Assembly: GCF_000237925.1 (NCBI RefSeq)
Contig: NW_017386087.1
Span: forward strand, 186,001 to 250,000
Source: Schistosoma mansoni
Taxonomy: Eukaryota > Platyhelminthes > Trematoda > Strigeidida > Schistosomatidae
Length of the DNA stretch: 64,000 nt
Direction of reading: 5' to 3'
The position numbers and the translations under genes are program-made. A model generated the notes under the pieces. It searched no databases, was not told the origin of the DNA, and saw only the letters and a list, made by a program, of their open reading frames with translations. Numbering within the stretch: the stretch's first letter is position 1; the number at the start of each line of letters is the position of its first letter. This document shows positions 1 to 34,499 of the stretch, piece after piece.

Positions 1-175
1 CTGAGAAGAGGAAGGCCAAAGAACACATTACACCGGGAAATAGAAGCAAATATGAAAAGGATGAATAACAACTAGAAATAACTGGAAAGGATTGTCCTGG
101 ACAGGGTTGGATGGAGAATGATTGTGGGCTGCCTATGCTCCTCCACGAGGGGCAACAGGGGCAAGTATGTAAGTC
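1..175 (+). mobile_element. RTE-like non-LTR retrotransposon, 3' tail A
   Basis: This matches the 3' end of the copy at 4114-6205 (RRGRPKNTL-type motif, then ERIVLDRVGWRM and the CTCCTCCACGAGGGGCAACAG-type terminus). Most of the element is outside the window or missing. It ends about 95 nt before the CFAP91 exon A acceptor. Confidence 0.75.
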
Positions 176-269
176 CTTAACTAATTTAGACATTTATTAT
201 CAGTGCACATTTAAACGTAATATTGGTCAACTTACTAATTTTTTCGTTTTCAAACAATTACTTACACAG

Positions 270-21926
<21,657 letters not shown>

Positions 21927-22151
21927 AATAAACAGAACAGCCAGTTGTACCAAGAGCAAATACGATGAATAGAAAAGGAAAGGAAATTAGACACACTGAG
22001 TAATAACCTTGAAGTACGCTATAATGATGACAAAAGTGATGACTATAAAAATGTATGATAATTTTACGATTTTGTTTAAGCCTTAACGATTATTGTTTTC
22101 ATCTAATTCCTTGGTTATAAGGAGAAATATATCAAGCATTCAATTAATAAA
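21927..22151 (+). terminator. candidate CFAP91 poly(A) signals
   Basis: An AATAAA lies directly after the stop codon (21927-21932) and another at 22146-22151. The second leaves a more plausible 3' UTR of about 220 nt. AATAAA is common by chance in DNA this AT-rich. Confidence 0.35.
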
Positions 22152-23865
22152 ACGTCTATTTTCGTTCATATAGGCATATATGATACACTCATCCTGTGAA
22201 TGTTATCTAAACTAGGAATATTTTGTTAATTTTAATGTGACTTTTGAGTCTATGTTTATTACTTTTGTGTTTTTTTTTTCTTAGTCATGAGATATCATGA
22301 TAATTTTGAGAAATATTTCCACTTTAACAGATCTTTTGTAAAATTTGATGGAACGAATGTAGAAAAACTATCTTATCATATTTTTAGGATAAGCAGATTG
22401 CGTAAGAATAAAATTGTTCATTGAAAACGCAAGAGTAACTACGTAAAAGCTTCGAGTAAATTAAGAGGCTGTACAAAAATTTCTGTACACTAAGACTCAG
22501 TTTATCGATGTATATACCTATGTCTTCTACTGTATGTAAAAGACAGATTCCGGAAGCGTAGGGTAAGTTCAACAGACTTCTATAAATAATTTTGACATCT
22601 AAACTTACCGGTTTCGACTTAATATCCCAAAACAGAGCTTCTTAATTTTTGTCCTTCGGTCAATCAAGAGGTGATGTCTAGAAATATGATAATATATTAA
22701 CCTGATTGTAAGCAAAATATTACTTGCTCCACAAGAGCGGTTGAACCGTTAAATACAAAGACGGCGAAACTAGTTAGCTTGTCCTTATCTCATGAACTCA
22801 TTAATGGTTGGATGAAAAAAGGAAAAAACAATTTCATTCGATTAGATTTTCGTTCTATGGGATTTCCCTTATGTCACATCGCTATTTCACTAGCTATATC
22901 ATGATTGGACTGTAATTTCAGGAACGGGAGCTCCTTTAAGTATTGTCGGTGATTTTACTTTGAATTTTGTTACAGATATATATTTTATCAGGATCTTCGA
23001 TAGATATATTTTTATACGCAGATCACGAATATTTTAGTTTTTCTTTGAATGTATCATCACTGCAAGTCGTTTCAGTTCTGTGGACCAGGTGTTAAGCTTC
23101 ATTTCGCTTATATTGTGGCGGAAAATAGCCCAAAAAATGTATATATTGGCTTAGTGTAGTAAGTCTACGACAAAGATTTCTGTTTATTGTCCTTTCAGGT
23201 CTCCTCGTCAATAATAAGTCTGGGAAGAAGATGTTATCACAGTTTTCTTCTTTTGTTTGAGGAATTTCGTCAAAAGTTTTCGATAAGTCTGGGCCTTAAT
23301 TCTGGTTTCTTAGAACTATAAGTGTTATCAAGCAGCGTCAATGAAATTCTAACTCGTTTATCAAGCTTCTTAAAAGGCTGTTTTCCAATTTCTCAAAGAA
23401 ATCCTTCAGGGTTGAAAGTAGTGATGGCTCCATAGTGACTACATCACGCTGTCTATAGAACTCCTTGTTAAACAAAAATTTACACTTATTGTACACATCC
23501 CGATCAAGTCAGGAGAAGGAAACTAATTTCCATTCATCGCTTTCACAATTCACTACATATGAAGACAAGCGTTTCCGTCTGAGGCATATTTGTTAATGAA
23601 GGCGATACTTCATATAATATCATGATATGACGAACAATAATAATGGGTATAATTCTGTATATACCAGTATCAAAATCAAGGAGAATGCAGTGAGCATGAC
23701 TGGAAGTATTTTATTTGTGAATCAAATCAGCCGCAGAACCATTTATATAACAACCACTATTTCATACAAACATGACATCCGTCATAGCTAAAGCGAATAC
23801 TGCGTTTTTCTTAATTCTTTTTGCCAGGTTCATTATGTGTCAAAGTATCTTCCTGAAACTCCACG
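22152..23865. other. intergenic, no gene recognised
   Basis: AT-rich. 22950-23550 has the feel of a decayed retroelement on the minus strand, but frames are too broken to name. No RNA gene recognised. Confidence 0.4.
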
Positions 23866-23874
23866 TCAAGCCGT

Positions 23875-23937
23875 TTTAGGGTTACTGCCGGTCGCCAACC
23901 TGGATAAAGGAGGAGGGTCGGGCATGAGGTCACAGAT
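23875..23937 (+). mobile_element. RTE 5' UTR fragment abutting a Penelope copy
   Basis: GGGTTACTGCC, GGATAAAGGAGGAGGGTCGG and GGCATGAGGTC match the first bases of the RTE copies at 4130-4205 and 12165-12230. The match stops where Penelope coding sequence starts. Confidence 0.6.
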
Positions 23938-24846
23938 GATACATTTGTTGTGATAAAAAAGACTCATCTAAGATCGTTTTCAAAACGGATAAATACACTT
24001 TCATCTCACATAAAATTCACGAATCAGAATGAAAATGAACATGGTGAGCTACCATTTTTAGATTGCCTAGTGAAAGGAAATCTAAATGGAATTCTAAATC
24101 CACCCATCTACCGAAAGCGTACACACTCTAATCGCTTTATTGAATTCCACTCAGTACATCCTTTCAGTGTTAAGATCTCGCTAGCCTTAAATCTGTTTAG
24201 AAGAGCCAACAGATCATCACATCAGAAGAGGACAAACAAAAGAATGCATTTAGTATCTTACAATTTAATAATTTTCCTATGAAGATTATTAAAACAAGAC
24301 GGTTTAGTGCGTAATAATAATAATTCGAATGAAATGCCATGGATTGGTACTGCAGTTTTACCATACCATCACGGCACAACAGAACTCCGAAGAATCTTCA
24401 AACAACACAGAGTTAAAGTATGTTACAAAACAACGAACACACTTCGAAATACTTAAGTTCGATTAAAAGAAAAAATCCCATTCATGTCTACATAGAATCA
24501 CGTCTACAAATTCGGTTGTATCGACTGTGATACCTTCTATTTTGGAGAGTCATCTCGCGAAATCTTGACTCATGCCAAAGAACATATTAGGTACTCAGAG
24601 AAACGTCCTAATAACGCTGTAGAACTGGATAGACTTCAAATTAAATCGGCAATAGCAGTTCACGCCATTTTCAACGATCATCAAATCGATTTTAAAACTA
24701 TCAAAATGTTACAAAAAGGCTTTCCCAATTACAAAGAAAGGAGAGTAGCTGAAGCGCTCCATATAATGCTTAATCCTACTTCTTTCAATAGAGAAGGCCT
24801 TAGCATACATCCTACTTGGACTATTTATCCTAGCCACCTAGTCTGA
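23938..24846 (+). mobile_element. Penelope-like retroelement copy 3, 3' half
   Basis: It opens within the RT C-terminal part (FVVIKKTHLRSFSKRINTL, FTNQNENEHGELPFLDCLV, IYRKRTHSNRFIEFHS), then ELRRIFKQHRVKVCYKTTNT, YKFGCIDCDTFYFGESSREI (GIY-YIG domain, here FYFGES) and a 93-codon intact C-terminal frame (24565-24846) with KEHIRYSEKRPNNAVE and KGFPNYKERRVAEALH. The upstream RT core including YVDD is absent. Frame breaks lie near 24190-24320 and 24455. Confidence 0.82.
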
Positions 24847-25090
24847 TATTATTTACAATTCACGTTATTACCTTACAAATCGAACTCTATCCCTTCTCAC
24901 CCCACAATTTTCATCCTTAACAGTGCACATATACATACAAATTTACATACGTGTCGCTTATGATTCACCTTGACCGAAATGACACGATATTGATTCATTC
25001 AGACCTGTTTTTTGATTGATCACATAATATTCGTGTTGTTCCGTTGTACTATTTTAAACTTGGGGTTTAATTTTAATTTGGTTAATTTAT

Positions 25091-25130
25091 CCTCCGGAAG
25101 AAGTGGCTTACACTAAGTCACGAAACGTCA
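25091..25130 (+). other. hammerhead-core-like hairpin behind Penelope copy 3
   Basis: CCGGAAGAA, stem GTGGCTT/AAGTCAC with loop ACACT, then GAAACGTC, about 245 nt after the endonuclease frame. Same layout as 19259-19299 with a different stem sequence. Confidence 0.5.
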
Positions 25131-25399
25131 GAAAACTCCTAATTCTTCTAACTCATTGGAATATTACAAATATATTATTTATTTATAACAATCTACCCAA
25201 TGCTCAATTTATTCGAAATTATCAAATCAAAACTTGGTAATGATACCTAAAAATTTACATGATTGCTAATATGCAAGAAGACTCAGTTGAAGGAATAAGA
25301 GGGGAAACAGAGATAGTAATAAGAGAGAGATAAAGTAGCTACTGATAATATGCTAATAATAACAGTAGTGATTTACGAAAACTGCAACAGACAGTTAGT

Positions 25400-26180
25400 C
25401 CAAAAGGGGGATTGTAATCCCCGGGTGAGTACGTTTTTATCGAGTCTCCTCTCAAATCTATCCACTGATAGGATTGTAGTCACTTTAGCTGGGAGAGCAT
25501 TCCAAGTGGGGGCAAATTTTAACGATACAAAGTGATAGCGTGCCTGAGTGTTCGCTCTTTGATGTGAAATCTGATTGTCGCCTCGAGGAGAGTGGTGGTG
25601 TTGCTCTGTTAATATGCTCGTGTAGGGGTTCCATTACCAGATGACCTCTTACTCTCCTGTAACCCAGCGAAAATAGTCCCAGGTGCAGGAGTCTGTCCAC
25701 TTGAGATCTGTGTTTTATCCTTATCATCCAATCAGTTGCTCTTCTCCATACTTGGTCTAAGGGGCTCATATATCTTCTGAAGAGAGGAGGTGCAACGACT
25801 TTGTGGACCTCAAGGTGGGGCTGTTCATAGGTTTTGAACAGTGTTAGCAGCAACTTGAGTGATTGAGCCAGGTTGTTTTCGGGTAAATTAGAGAGTTGCG
25901 TTTGCTGTGGTTCTATCCCCTGTGTAATTTGAACTGGTGTCTAAGCTGTTTGTAGTGATAAACCCAAGACAATCAGGAGCTCACTTTCATGAAGGGTGTA
26001 GTTGCGTTGTGTCAAATGAGACGGAACGTTCATGACATGACATTTCGACAGGTTCCTTTTTAACTTTGTGTATACTACTCATCCCTCTATTGTTGCAAGG
26101 TCCTACGTGATTCTTACAGACCTCCAGACTTTTGCGTCGTCTGCATTGAAAAGTGCCGCCATGCTAATTTTATCTAACAA
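25400..26180 (-). mobile_element. CR1/SR1-like non-LTR RT, C-terminal fragment
   Basis: The minus strand starts AALFNADDAKVWRSV (RT ADD box, about 26163-26120), then LVVYTKLKRNLSKCHVM-like sequence and a 122-codon frame (25853-25485) with PPLFRRYMSPLDQVWRRATDW, LGLFSLGYRRVRGHLVM and SKSEHSGTLSLC. This is the C-terminal pattern of CR1-clade elements such as schistosome SR1. It is 5'-truncated and lies directly against the LTR-element fragment at 26265. Confidence 0.7.
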
Positions 26181-26264
26181 GCCGTTAATAAAGACTTTCC
26201 ATAACGCGTGTAATATATTTACGAAACATCATATCTTCTAGGTAGTTTCTCAGCCGGGATAAAA

Positions 26265-26725
26265 TTGGGCCGACGAAACCTGCTAGTGTATCCTGGAATT
26301 TCGCAGTTGTTACTTCAGAAGTTTGTATTAAATTTAGAGGTGTGATATGAATTTCTTTGCCTTTTGTGTAACTTAAATTTTCTTTCAATGTCGAGCGCCA
26401 TTTCTTAATGTCGACTAGACATTCATATCTCCCTAAAAATTCCATTTCCAGCGTTGCCAAATCTGAATCGGCTACAGTGAACGCCTAGGGGAATTGCCTC
26501 TTAAATCCCAAGTCCAGCGTCAAAGTTTTCTGTCCCAAAAGGTTGCGATTTTAAGTTTGTTGGAAGCTTGAAGTGTAACTAGTGAAGTTTCTCGACTCAG
26601 TAAAGTTTCGTTTTGAGAAATGATTTTAAAAGCAGCACCGGTATCCACCAAAACGTTCAAGCCTGAATTTCTGTCTCTAACATAAAACAAGCGACGCTTT
26701 ATTCATCTCTCTTCAGTCATCGCGA
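26265..26725 (-). mobile_element. LTR retrotransposon (gypsy-like) protease to early pol fragment
   Basis: The minus strand reads RRLFYVRDRNSGLNVLVDTGAAFKIIS with the aspartic protease DTG intact, then LLSRETSLVTLQASNKLKI, a stop, and the frame LATLEMEFLGRYECLVDIKKW down to TTAKFQDTLAGF. This is the protease and start of pol. RT, RNase H and integrase are not present downstream, where the CR1-like piece begins. Confidence 0.65.
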
Positions 26726-27279
26726 CCGGTGGAGAGGTTATTGGTTTATTATCTCTCGTCTTAAGATGGTGTATGGTTATGATATTGGTGGACTCAAAAT
26801 TAAGTCACACTTCTATAGAAACTGAAAGAGAGAGGGCAGAGCGTAAATCACCGCGAACAATTCCATCAGATTCAATTTTGTGTCCCAATTAATAATGCCA
26901 TAGTTGAGCGGGTCAAAAATCAGCGTTACTACGACCGAATTCCGGGAGCTGGGTACTCGTAGTTATGATAGCGTCTTTCTATACTAAAGACTATCGCAGA
27001 AATACTTTACGATAATAAAATATTGTATATATATATGAAACGTGTGTTAAAGATAACAACAAACACTGCTTTTACAACTAAGTAAAAAAGGTGGGCCGAA
27101 AAGGAATGAAACGTTGCGTACAAAAGAGGGGAAAATATTCGTGATGCTGGGTACGCCTGGTTATGTAGAAAGAAGCAATAGGGATAACAGTGAACAAGCG
27201 AACAAAAAGAAAAGTTAGAGCGTGCGGTTATCTGTTAAGAATAAGCGAGATCTCGGAAAACAGAATGGCATTTACAAGT

Positions 27280-27405
27280 GCTCGCAATGCCGAGTAAACT
27301 AGGAATTCCCGTAACAATGCAATTTAAGCCAAATAGATCTAGGTTAGCACAAATGAACGTATTCTATTTAGAATTGGAAATCAACCAAGAATCAAGTACA
27401 CAACA
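27280..27405 (+). repeat. repeat shared with 29260-29380 (possible LTR piece)
   Basis: AACAATGCAATTTAAGCC, AATAGATCTAGGTT and GAACGTATTCTATTTAG recur at 29270-29340 in the same orientation with few changes. The pair brackets the gag-protease remnant. Confidence 0.6.
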
Positions 27406-27469
27406 ATCATGAGTTCACACGAACACCACAATAGTTACAGATTAAATTGGAATCTAAATTTCTGTAATC

Positions 27470-28960
27470 AATTGTACTTCTTCTTAGGTTTATCGTGTGT
27501 CTGCCCGACTGTTTGATCTAGAATATATCCATAAGTGTTAGAATTAGCAACCGGGATTGAAACAAACTCGACCTGTCCCCTGTAACATGTTCGGTTTTCG
27601 TGAATGACTGGCATATGAACCACAGGTTTATTGACCTGTTTTCGCAGACCTTCCAATGAATGTGGAAAAGTTCTTTCACACAGACATTTTTATTGGAGCA
27701 GTTTCACCATTGTTTCTTTTGAGTAATTCTGCACTGAGGGACTTAATCTGCTCTCCTCTCCGAGTCTTTTAACATTGCAACGATAGTAGAATTGACGTTT
27801 GTTTTCTGGTTTTTGAAATTTCTTGCCTGCACATGAGAATGAGGGGATTTCGGAGTCGTGCGTTATTTTCCGCGTTTCGATTTCGTAGTTAGCAAGTTAT
27901 CAAGCACCTTATTAGAAACATTTCCAGTGGTCAATGATGAAAGCTGGCCCGGAAACATTCTTAAATTTTCTAGACCTACACGATAGAAAGTGTATGACCA
28001 GTGATACTTGGAATAGAAACTTTGGTGGATATAATTATAGCATCAGGATTTAATGACTTCAACTTCTCAACAGAAATGATGGACTTGATACTGCCGGTTT
28101 CAACAACAAAATCATGAAAAGCTCCACTGGACAGAAATAATCATTTTTCAATATGAAGCGAATTACTGAAAGTTGTGAATAAGGACAATACACGATCATT
28201 AGAATCACTCGAATAGGATCTGAAGGTCAATGTTGATTACCCGTGACGAACTGCACAGTAGTTTTACAAATTGACTGGACGTGTCCAATTTTGCCACATT
28301 TAAAGTATTTGACATTACGAAATACACATGAATCACTTGAGCGAGATTCGCAGCAGGACGAACATTTACCAAACTTGTGCTCACTATCATGACCTACTTT
28401 GCAATTCCTTGTCGTATCACTCTTCATATTTACATGAGAATAAGAACAATTACTAAACAAACGGAAGCTCGAGAGACCCTGAGAGTGTAGTTCACCACGA
28501 CGACTAAGCAAATTATTAGAAATCTCACTGACTGCAAGTAAAGCTTATTCACTGCCTCATAGATAATACATGCTCTTTTTATTTCTGGGAGTGAACTTCT
28601 GGATTTCTGAATCGGTTCATTTTCTAAATTCGAAATATTTATAACAGCAATCAATCAATGAATCACGAAGTTGAGTTTCCGATCGGTCGCCGAAGTCGCA
28701 CTTCGCGGTCTATCTCTGTAGTTCAAGTATAAAGTCTAAACTTCTGATCATTTCGTCGCATCATTTTATTGAACTTCGATTTCTCTTTGTATTCAAAGCT
28801 TGCAAATCTCACGTGATTAACTAGGAATTTCTTGAGAGATTCATATGACAATGAAGTTGGTTTCTCTGGAAAGGCCAGATTCTTTAGCAAATAATAAGCT
28901 TCGTCGATGAACGTCAGAAAATGAGCTGTGAATTTGTCATCTTTAATATTTTTCTAGTCA
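27470..28960 (-). mobile_element. LTR retrotransposon gag and protease remnant
   Basis: The minus strand begins with gag-like sequence (FIDEAYYLLKNLAFPEKPTSL, ESLKKFLVNHVRFASFEYKEKSK), then a CCHC zinc knuckle (CFRNVKYFKCGKIGHVQSIC, about 28330-28270), then DFVVETGSIKSIIS (about 28110), a protease whose catalytic DTG is ETG, and a charged 62-codon frame at 27656-27468. Several stops. It is a different element from the protease at 26265-26725. Confidence 0.68.
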
Positions 28961-29259
28961 TGCACCGTATTTTGAACCGCTCAATGTAGTCTTCGAAGTC
29001 GTCCTCACTTTAGCTAATATCCAACTGTCCAAGATTTGACTCCACCGCGGTGCCAATAGGATAATTAGAATTATTCGAATAATTGTATTAACTAGGAATT
29101 CTATGATAATCAGAAGTATTTGAGTTTTAGTATAAACTAGTAATCCCAGGAATAACGCAATTTAATCGAGAAGTATTAGATGAGCAAAAACGAATGTATT
29201 GTATTTGGAATTCAAAATCACAACAGTCATCAATCCAAAGAAGTCATTCAAACATCACA

Positions 29260-29385
29260 AATTCTCGAAACAATGCAATTTAAGCCAAATAGATCTAGGT
29301 TGGCACAAACGAACGTATTCTATTTAGAATTGGAAATTAACCTAGAATCTAGTCCAAAACGATCATATTTTTATACAGACAGCAT
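29260..29385 (+). repeat. second copy of the 27280-27405 repeat
   Basis: Same landmarks as 27280-27405. A more degenerate third copy lies at about 29155-29225. Confidence 0.6.
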
Positions 29386-29459
29386 ATCTCTTTCTTTGTC
29401 TTTGTCTTTCTGTGCACTTTACTTTTATTCGCCTTACTATCTTTTTTCTTGGCTCTAGC

Positions 29460-31975
29460 ATTTCGTATTCGGGCAGTATATTAATGTAATAAGTGCGTGA
29501 TAAATTATTGTCTGTAATGTGAACGATTTACGTTGAGAAACAATCGATATACTTACAAACTTTGTGTTGAAGATGATCAGAATAATTGCGTCTACGACTA
29601 ATTAGAAAGGACGGCCTTAAAAAATTATAACATGTACATAATACAGCTCACAAATTTCGCGCTGGTGAGTACCCCTCGTTGTTTTAGATAGAAGAAACCA
29701 GACCAGTTGAGATTAGTTCTTTATTTTGAAATCCTGGTGTGTGGTGGAACGTGAGTGTACAGTTTTAAACATACAAATTTTCTTAACATCCTATATTAGA
29801 TGGAGGGAACTGTAACCCTTTTACCAAATTTGGAGGTGAGTGGGTACTTTAGCTTTAGTGTTCTGATATTAATTAGATGTTTGAGGCCAACTCGTAATCA
29901 GTCAGCCTAGACGTGCAATAAACCAATTATTTATATTCATACCCACCGGCTGATGGTACATACAAGTTAGTTGCAAGTATGAAGTTTAGCATAAGGTAGA
30001 AAGCGACTTATCTACAATACAGGGATTATAAATTGTTGAAGTCGACAAAGCCCATGTGCCATAAACATAGGCGCTGTGATATTGCACAATGCCACCGGCT
30101 AAATAAATCTTTACAAGATGATGAACAGTGAGTGCTGCTCATTTGATTATCAGGGAGAACATAATTTGTGGCCAAAGAGAGTACACTCCCAACTCATGTC
30201 TATGATAATGGTTTGAACCTTAGTCAGTGTTGGAGTAAATTTGACAATGATGTTTCCAGTTTGTTGGGGATTCTCTCGACTGCTTATACTGATGATTTGC
30301 ATGCATGGTTGTGTCTCTAAACCTCCAATTAGACTGACAAGGTTTTAAGCTATTTACTGAATGAGCAAGTGATAGAGAAACATACTAAAATCATCTGTAA
30401 TGGATGAAGATAGTGAAAGAACAACAGTATTTAATTACTACCAGTCAGTTTATTGACCAGCCTTGTTAATAGTTTTATCAATTTTATCAATCATATTACG
30501 TAATTGTCAAGTCATGACAATGCTTTATGAAGACATCTAGAAATCATTATGAACGACTATTTGTACTGTTGATTGAGGAGATAGGTATTGCTGTCACAAA
30601 TGATCCTGAAATAGCAGAAGTTTGTGGCATGAACGGACCAGAACTGCCTGATCATATTACAAATTGAGATCCATGAATATTTGTTCACTTAGTGTTAATT
30701 TTAATAGTAGGCTACAGAGTTTTGATTTTGAATGCTTGTTTGACCAACAACTACCTGATAGTTTACTTATTTTATTCCTTCAGTACAATATCTTAATTTG
30801 GTAATTTTATTATCCGAACTATATCAAACGTCTTTTTAGGCGACGAATACGAAAATCCAATCCATAAATCCGAATGCGATTAGAAATGAGAATTATGATA
30901 GGTTTAGTGGAAAATGCTAAGGGTAGTTCAAATGATTGTTAAATTCAAGTAGCATAAAGAAAATATAATACAATGCATGTGTAAGTTAGGTTAACATGTA
31001 CATTTATAAGACATATGACAATTAAAACAAATAAACCTGGCGAATAAGATTTTGAAAGTTGAGACATTACTTAAGGAGCAACAGTTAGGAAAAAGACAAG
31101 TATGATATAGAATCTTCATAAGCGGTTGCTGTGACTAGCATTGTACCTTTGTGAATATGTAGCAACGACGATCAGAACTAAGAAGTTACAGATAAATGTT
31201 CAATCTAACATGGTTTTTCTGAAAGTGACACTCTAATAATGGTATATCAGTTGAAGCCACTAAAAATGTATCTTATATCGAAAACGGTTCGGAGAGTGGT
31301 CCATATCAAATATATACGGCTAGTCTAAGTAGAAAGATATGTGTTAACTACCAGAAACACAGTAAACCATCCAGAAAAACGGTAAAACTCACCTGGATTA
31401 CTTTTGAAATTTAGATCACCTAATGGGTTTGACGTATATAAAGCCATCTGTGACAAATAGTACAGGCCCGAAAGGAACCAGAATAAACGCTCAATATTAC
31501 AACCAACTCCTGGATGTGCATGATGCTGAGGACTTTGTCACTCAGCTAATTCGTTTAAAATCTGAGAATCCGGATGAATACGTGACTATCACTGTTTGAA
31601 CAATATGAAATGAGATTAAGATTGCAGACACTACTTTTGTTGTTCGAAAATGAAACTCGAAAATTGAAAATTAGCAGGCAGTTGTCGGAATAAAAAAAAA
31701 TAATTAATAGTCCATAGTTTAAAATAGGGCGAAATCTTAAGTGGGGAAAGAGATGGAGAATTAGATTCATGTAACTATCCAGACCTTGCTTATATTGATT
31801 GCTAGCCTTTGTGTATTTATGTCGATTCAGGGCCAAATTTGCTAGTGGCTAGTGTTTTAACAAACCTATTTCGGTGAAACATGTAAATGCTACTAAAGCT
31901 TGTTAATGAAACATCGCAGCTAATAATAAATAAAGATGACCAGTTTTTAGTATTGACTGAGCTAATAAGATATTA
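29460..31975. other. intergenic, no gene recognised
   Basis: About 2.5 kb of AT-rich DNA. The frames are short and unlike known proteins. Part of 31380-31560 is slightly GC-richer, but I cannot assign it. Confidence 0.45.
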
Positions 31976-31976
31976 C

Positions 31977-32328
31977 TTACTTACGCCTGTTACCTCCAGT
32001 GGAGCACAGGCCGCCGACCATCATTCTCCAACACACTCTGTACTGAGCCTTCCTTTCTAGTCCTATCGAATTTTTGTTCATTCTTCTCATGTCTGTCTCC
32101 ATTTCTCGGCGTATTGTGTTCTCTGGTCTTCCTCTTTTCCTTTGGCCTTCAAGATTCCATGTGAGGGTTCGCCTTGTGACTCAGATGGCTGCTTTCCTCA
32201 ATGTGTGTCCTATCCACTTCCAGCGCTTCTTCCTGATTTCTTCCTCCACTGAAATCTGGTTTGCTCTTTCCTATAGTGGGTTGTTGCTGGCCAACGGATC
32301 CAAAGTATTCTGCGCAGACATTTGTTAA
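31977..32328 (-). mobile_element. RTE-like 3' tail, near-identical to 9439-9790
   Basis: About 340 nt match the 3' end of RTE copy 2 with only a handful of differences (for example CCCCCAGTGGAGCATAGG against CTCCAGTGGAGCACAGG). The match stops at about 32325, so this is a short 5'-truncated insertion. Confidence 0.85.
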
Positions 32329-32339
32329 TCGACACATGT

Positions 32340-33000
32340 ATTGTAGGGCCAGTGAAGTGTCATTGAACCCTAGCCAAATCATCCGGCAGTTGGGTCACTG
32401 AATATGGAACAGATCATCGACCCCTGTCAAGGTCAGGGACAGTCAACGCGCATCATTTAATGATACGTCATGGACTGACCCACGCAGCAGTGGTTCTAGT
32501 TTCGCTTGTATCTACTTTAACCAGTATATTCTTGTAATAACGTCCTTTGTGTTGTACAGTCTTCAGAGCATCCATGATCCCTTGATACGTCGATGGTTCA
32601 ATCCACCTAAGGTGCTGGTTGCGAGGTGTGACCTCGAAGTTAGCTTATTCGTTACACCGTCCCCGTCTAACTCGAGTAGGCCTCCAATCATTCGACATAG
32701 ATCATCAACGTCGATGGTCTACAGTATCTTCTAGAGGATGACTTTTGAAGATACCACAGGTATTGTAGTTTGACAACTCTATACCAGTAACATCTATAAT
32801 CGAATCGTGCCTAGCCAGTTAAAATCAGAAGTCAGAAGCGAGGAGGTTGAAAGATATATTTGATGTGTTATCAATATATCGAGAAGTGACTGATCTAATC
32901 TGGCTAATGATCGTAGGAGATGTTGCGCACACCGTTCTGTGACGTGATCTGGAACGGATGCATGACCGAGCGCCTTTAGCTAAACGAGTCCACTAAAACT
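32340..33000. other. probable LTR-element sequence, unassigned
   Basis: GC content is nearer that of TE sequence. It lies between the RTE tail and a gypsy integrase and may be more of the same decayed element. No protein match is seen. Confidence 0.35.
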
Positions 33001-33004
33001 AATG

Positions 33005-33460
33005 TGGTCAGCATCCAATGTAGAACACTGGGTCGTCGAACGATGGGTAGCGAATTTCGGCTGCCCTTCAACCATCACTACAGACTGAGGACGCCAGTTG
33101 GAATCTCAACTTTTCCATTGTCTGACCACACTAATAGGAATCACGAACTTCTGAACGAACGCCTACCGCCCACAAGCAAACGGGTCGTTAGAACGTTTTC
33201 ACCGACAACTAAAAGCTTCACTATGAGCTGCAAACGTTTCAAAGTGGACCGGTGCTCATTCACTCATCTTAAAAGGTATTCGTAATGCAGTGAAAGCTGA
33301 CATTGGGTATACTGCAGCTGAACTTGTTTATGGAACGACACTCCGACTTCCAGGAGAATTCGTGGATCCTTCATCTTCTTCAATGAACATGGATCTAAAC
33401 TCCTACATGAGCAGGCTTACAAACGCAATGCGTTCAGTTAAATCTGCCTACACTTATTAT
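33005..33460 (+). mobile_element. gypsy-like integrase C-terminal remnant
   Basis: Degenerate plus-strand frames: ERFHRQLKAS-like pieces (33175-33230), then LILKGIRNAVKADIGYTAAELVYGTTLRLPGEFVDPSS (in sections from 33265). This is the end of a gypsy-type integrase core and its GPY-like tail. It ends in MSRLTNAMRSVKSA, where a dispersed repeat tail begins. Confidence 0.72.
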
Positions 33461-33461
33461 T

Positions 33462-33905
33462 ATTATTATTTTTATTTTTTAAACACATAAATATTGGTAC
33501 AAACGGGTACTAGATATATATGTGCCACACAAATCTCATTTGATTTGTGTGAGGGCTATGATACTGTCCGGGTGCCTAGACTGAAACAGGTGGTATTTTA
33601 GGGGACACAATCGGGGCCTTCGACCTAAAGGTCTGATCTACAAGGCAGTGGAGTAGGAGGTGCAATCGCATGGTAGCCGGTAACCAATAACTGATTCATA
33701 CACCATTTGTTCCATCAGGATACTGGAGCCCATGTGCACCATTGGTTTGGAATAAGGGTTTTCCAACTAACCCTTAGTGGACTTTCCGTGTCCACTAGCC
33801 CGGCTAAAGCGCTGGACATTCGCTTTTCGTCCAGTCAATTTCGTAAACAATACCCGTGGCACGAGAAGGCAGTGAGTAGGACATCCCTAGCAGAGGCTAT
33901 ATACG
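33462..33905 (-). repeat. SINE-like dispersed repeat, copy 1
   Basis: Sense strand is minus: GAGAGG-type middle, GGACACGGAAAGTCCACTAAG, GGTTTTCC complement, the CACACAAATC hairpin and an A/T-rich tail (33490-33462). Same family as copies at 41090, 49360, 54350 and 63860. Non-coding; the short frames inside are not genes. Confidence 0.8.
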
Positions 33906-34499
33906 CTTACACTTGACAGCAGTCAACATCACGACTCACTTCATTGACTCACAGCATCGACAGTCTCAAAGCCCCGTATTTGGAATGAGATCCTCATAAT
34001 GTTGATTTTTCTTCAATATACGCGAAAAGTACGAGTTCCACAATTACGATATCCTACTCGATAATCAACAATAACGAAAAAACTTCTAAACTATCCCATA
34101 TCTGGTCTAAAACCATGTGCTCTGGAAGTACGGAATGGTTTCTAGAACACTTCAACGATTTCTGCACATAAAAGACTACGCAAAACTCTGTGTTGTGTTG
34201 GTTTTTTTAGTGTAATGGTGTCAAAATATCACAAACACTTTTTCCAATATTCTCCTATATATGAGCACATTTTTTCTCTAGAGAGATATCCGAAAAAATA
34301 TCAGTTTTCTAAATTCGTTTAAAACTCTGTAATCTATAGAGAAACAGGACATCTCAATCTTTAGTTGGTTTGGGCTGTGAAATGTGTTTAGTCATGTTAA
34401 ATTACCGGCCATATTAAAAGTTCTCCGTCATCTTGTTTTGCCCTTGAGGACTGGTCGACAATTTTGTTATCAAGTTGCGAGTTGTAGGGTTGGTTGCGC
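33906..34499. other. TNRC6 upstream region
   Basis: AT-rich, no clear core promoter element. It probably contains the TNRC6 promoter, since the first splice donor is at 34574 and the repeat ends at 33905. Confidence 0.4.
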
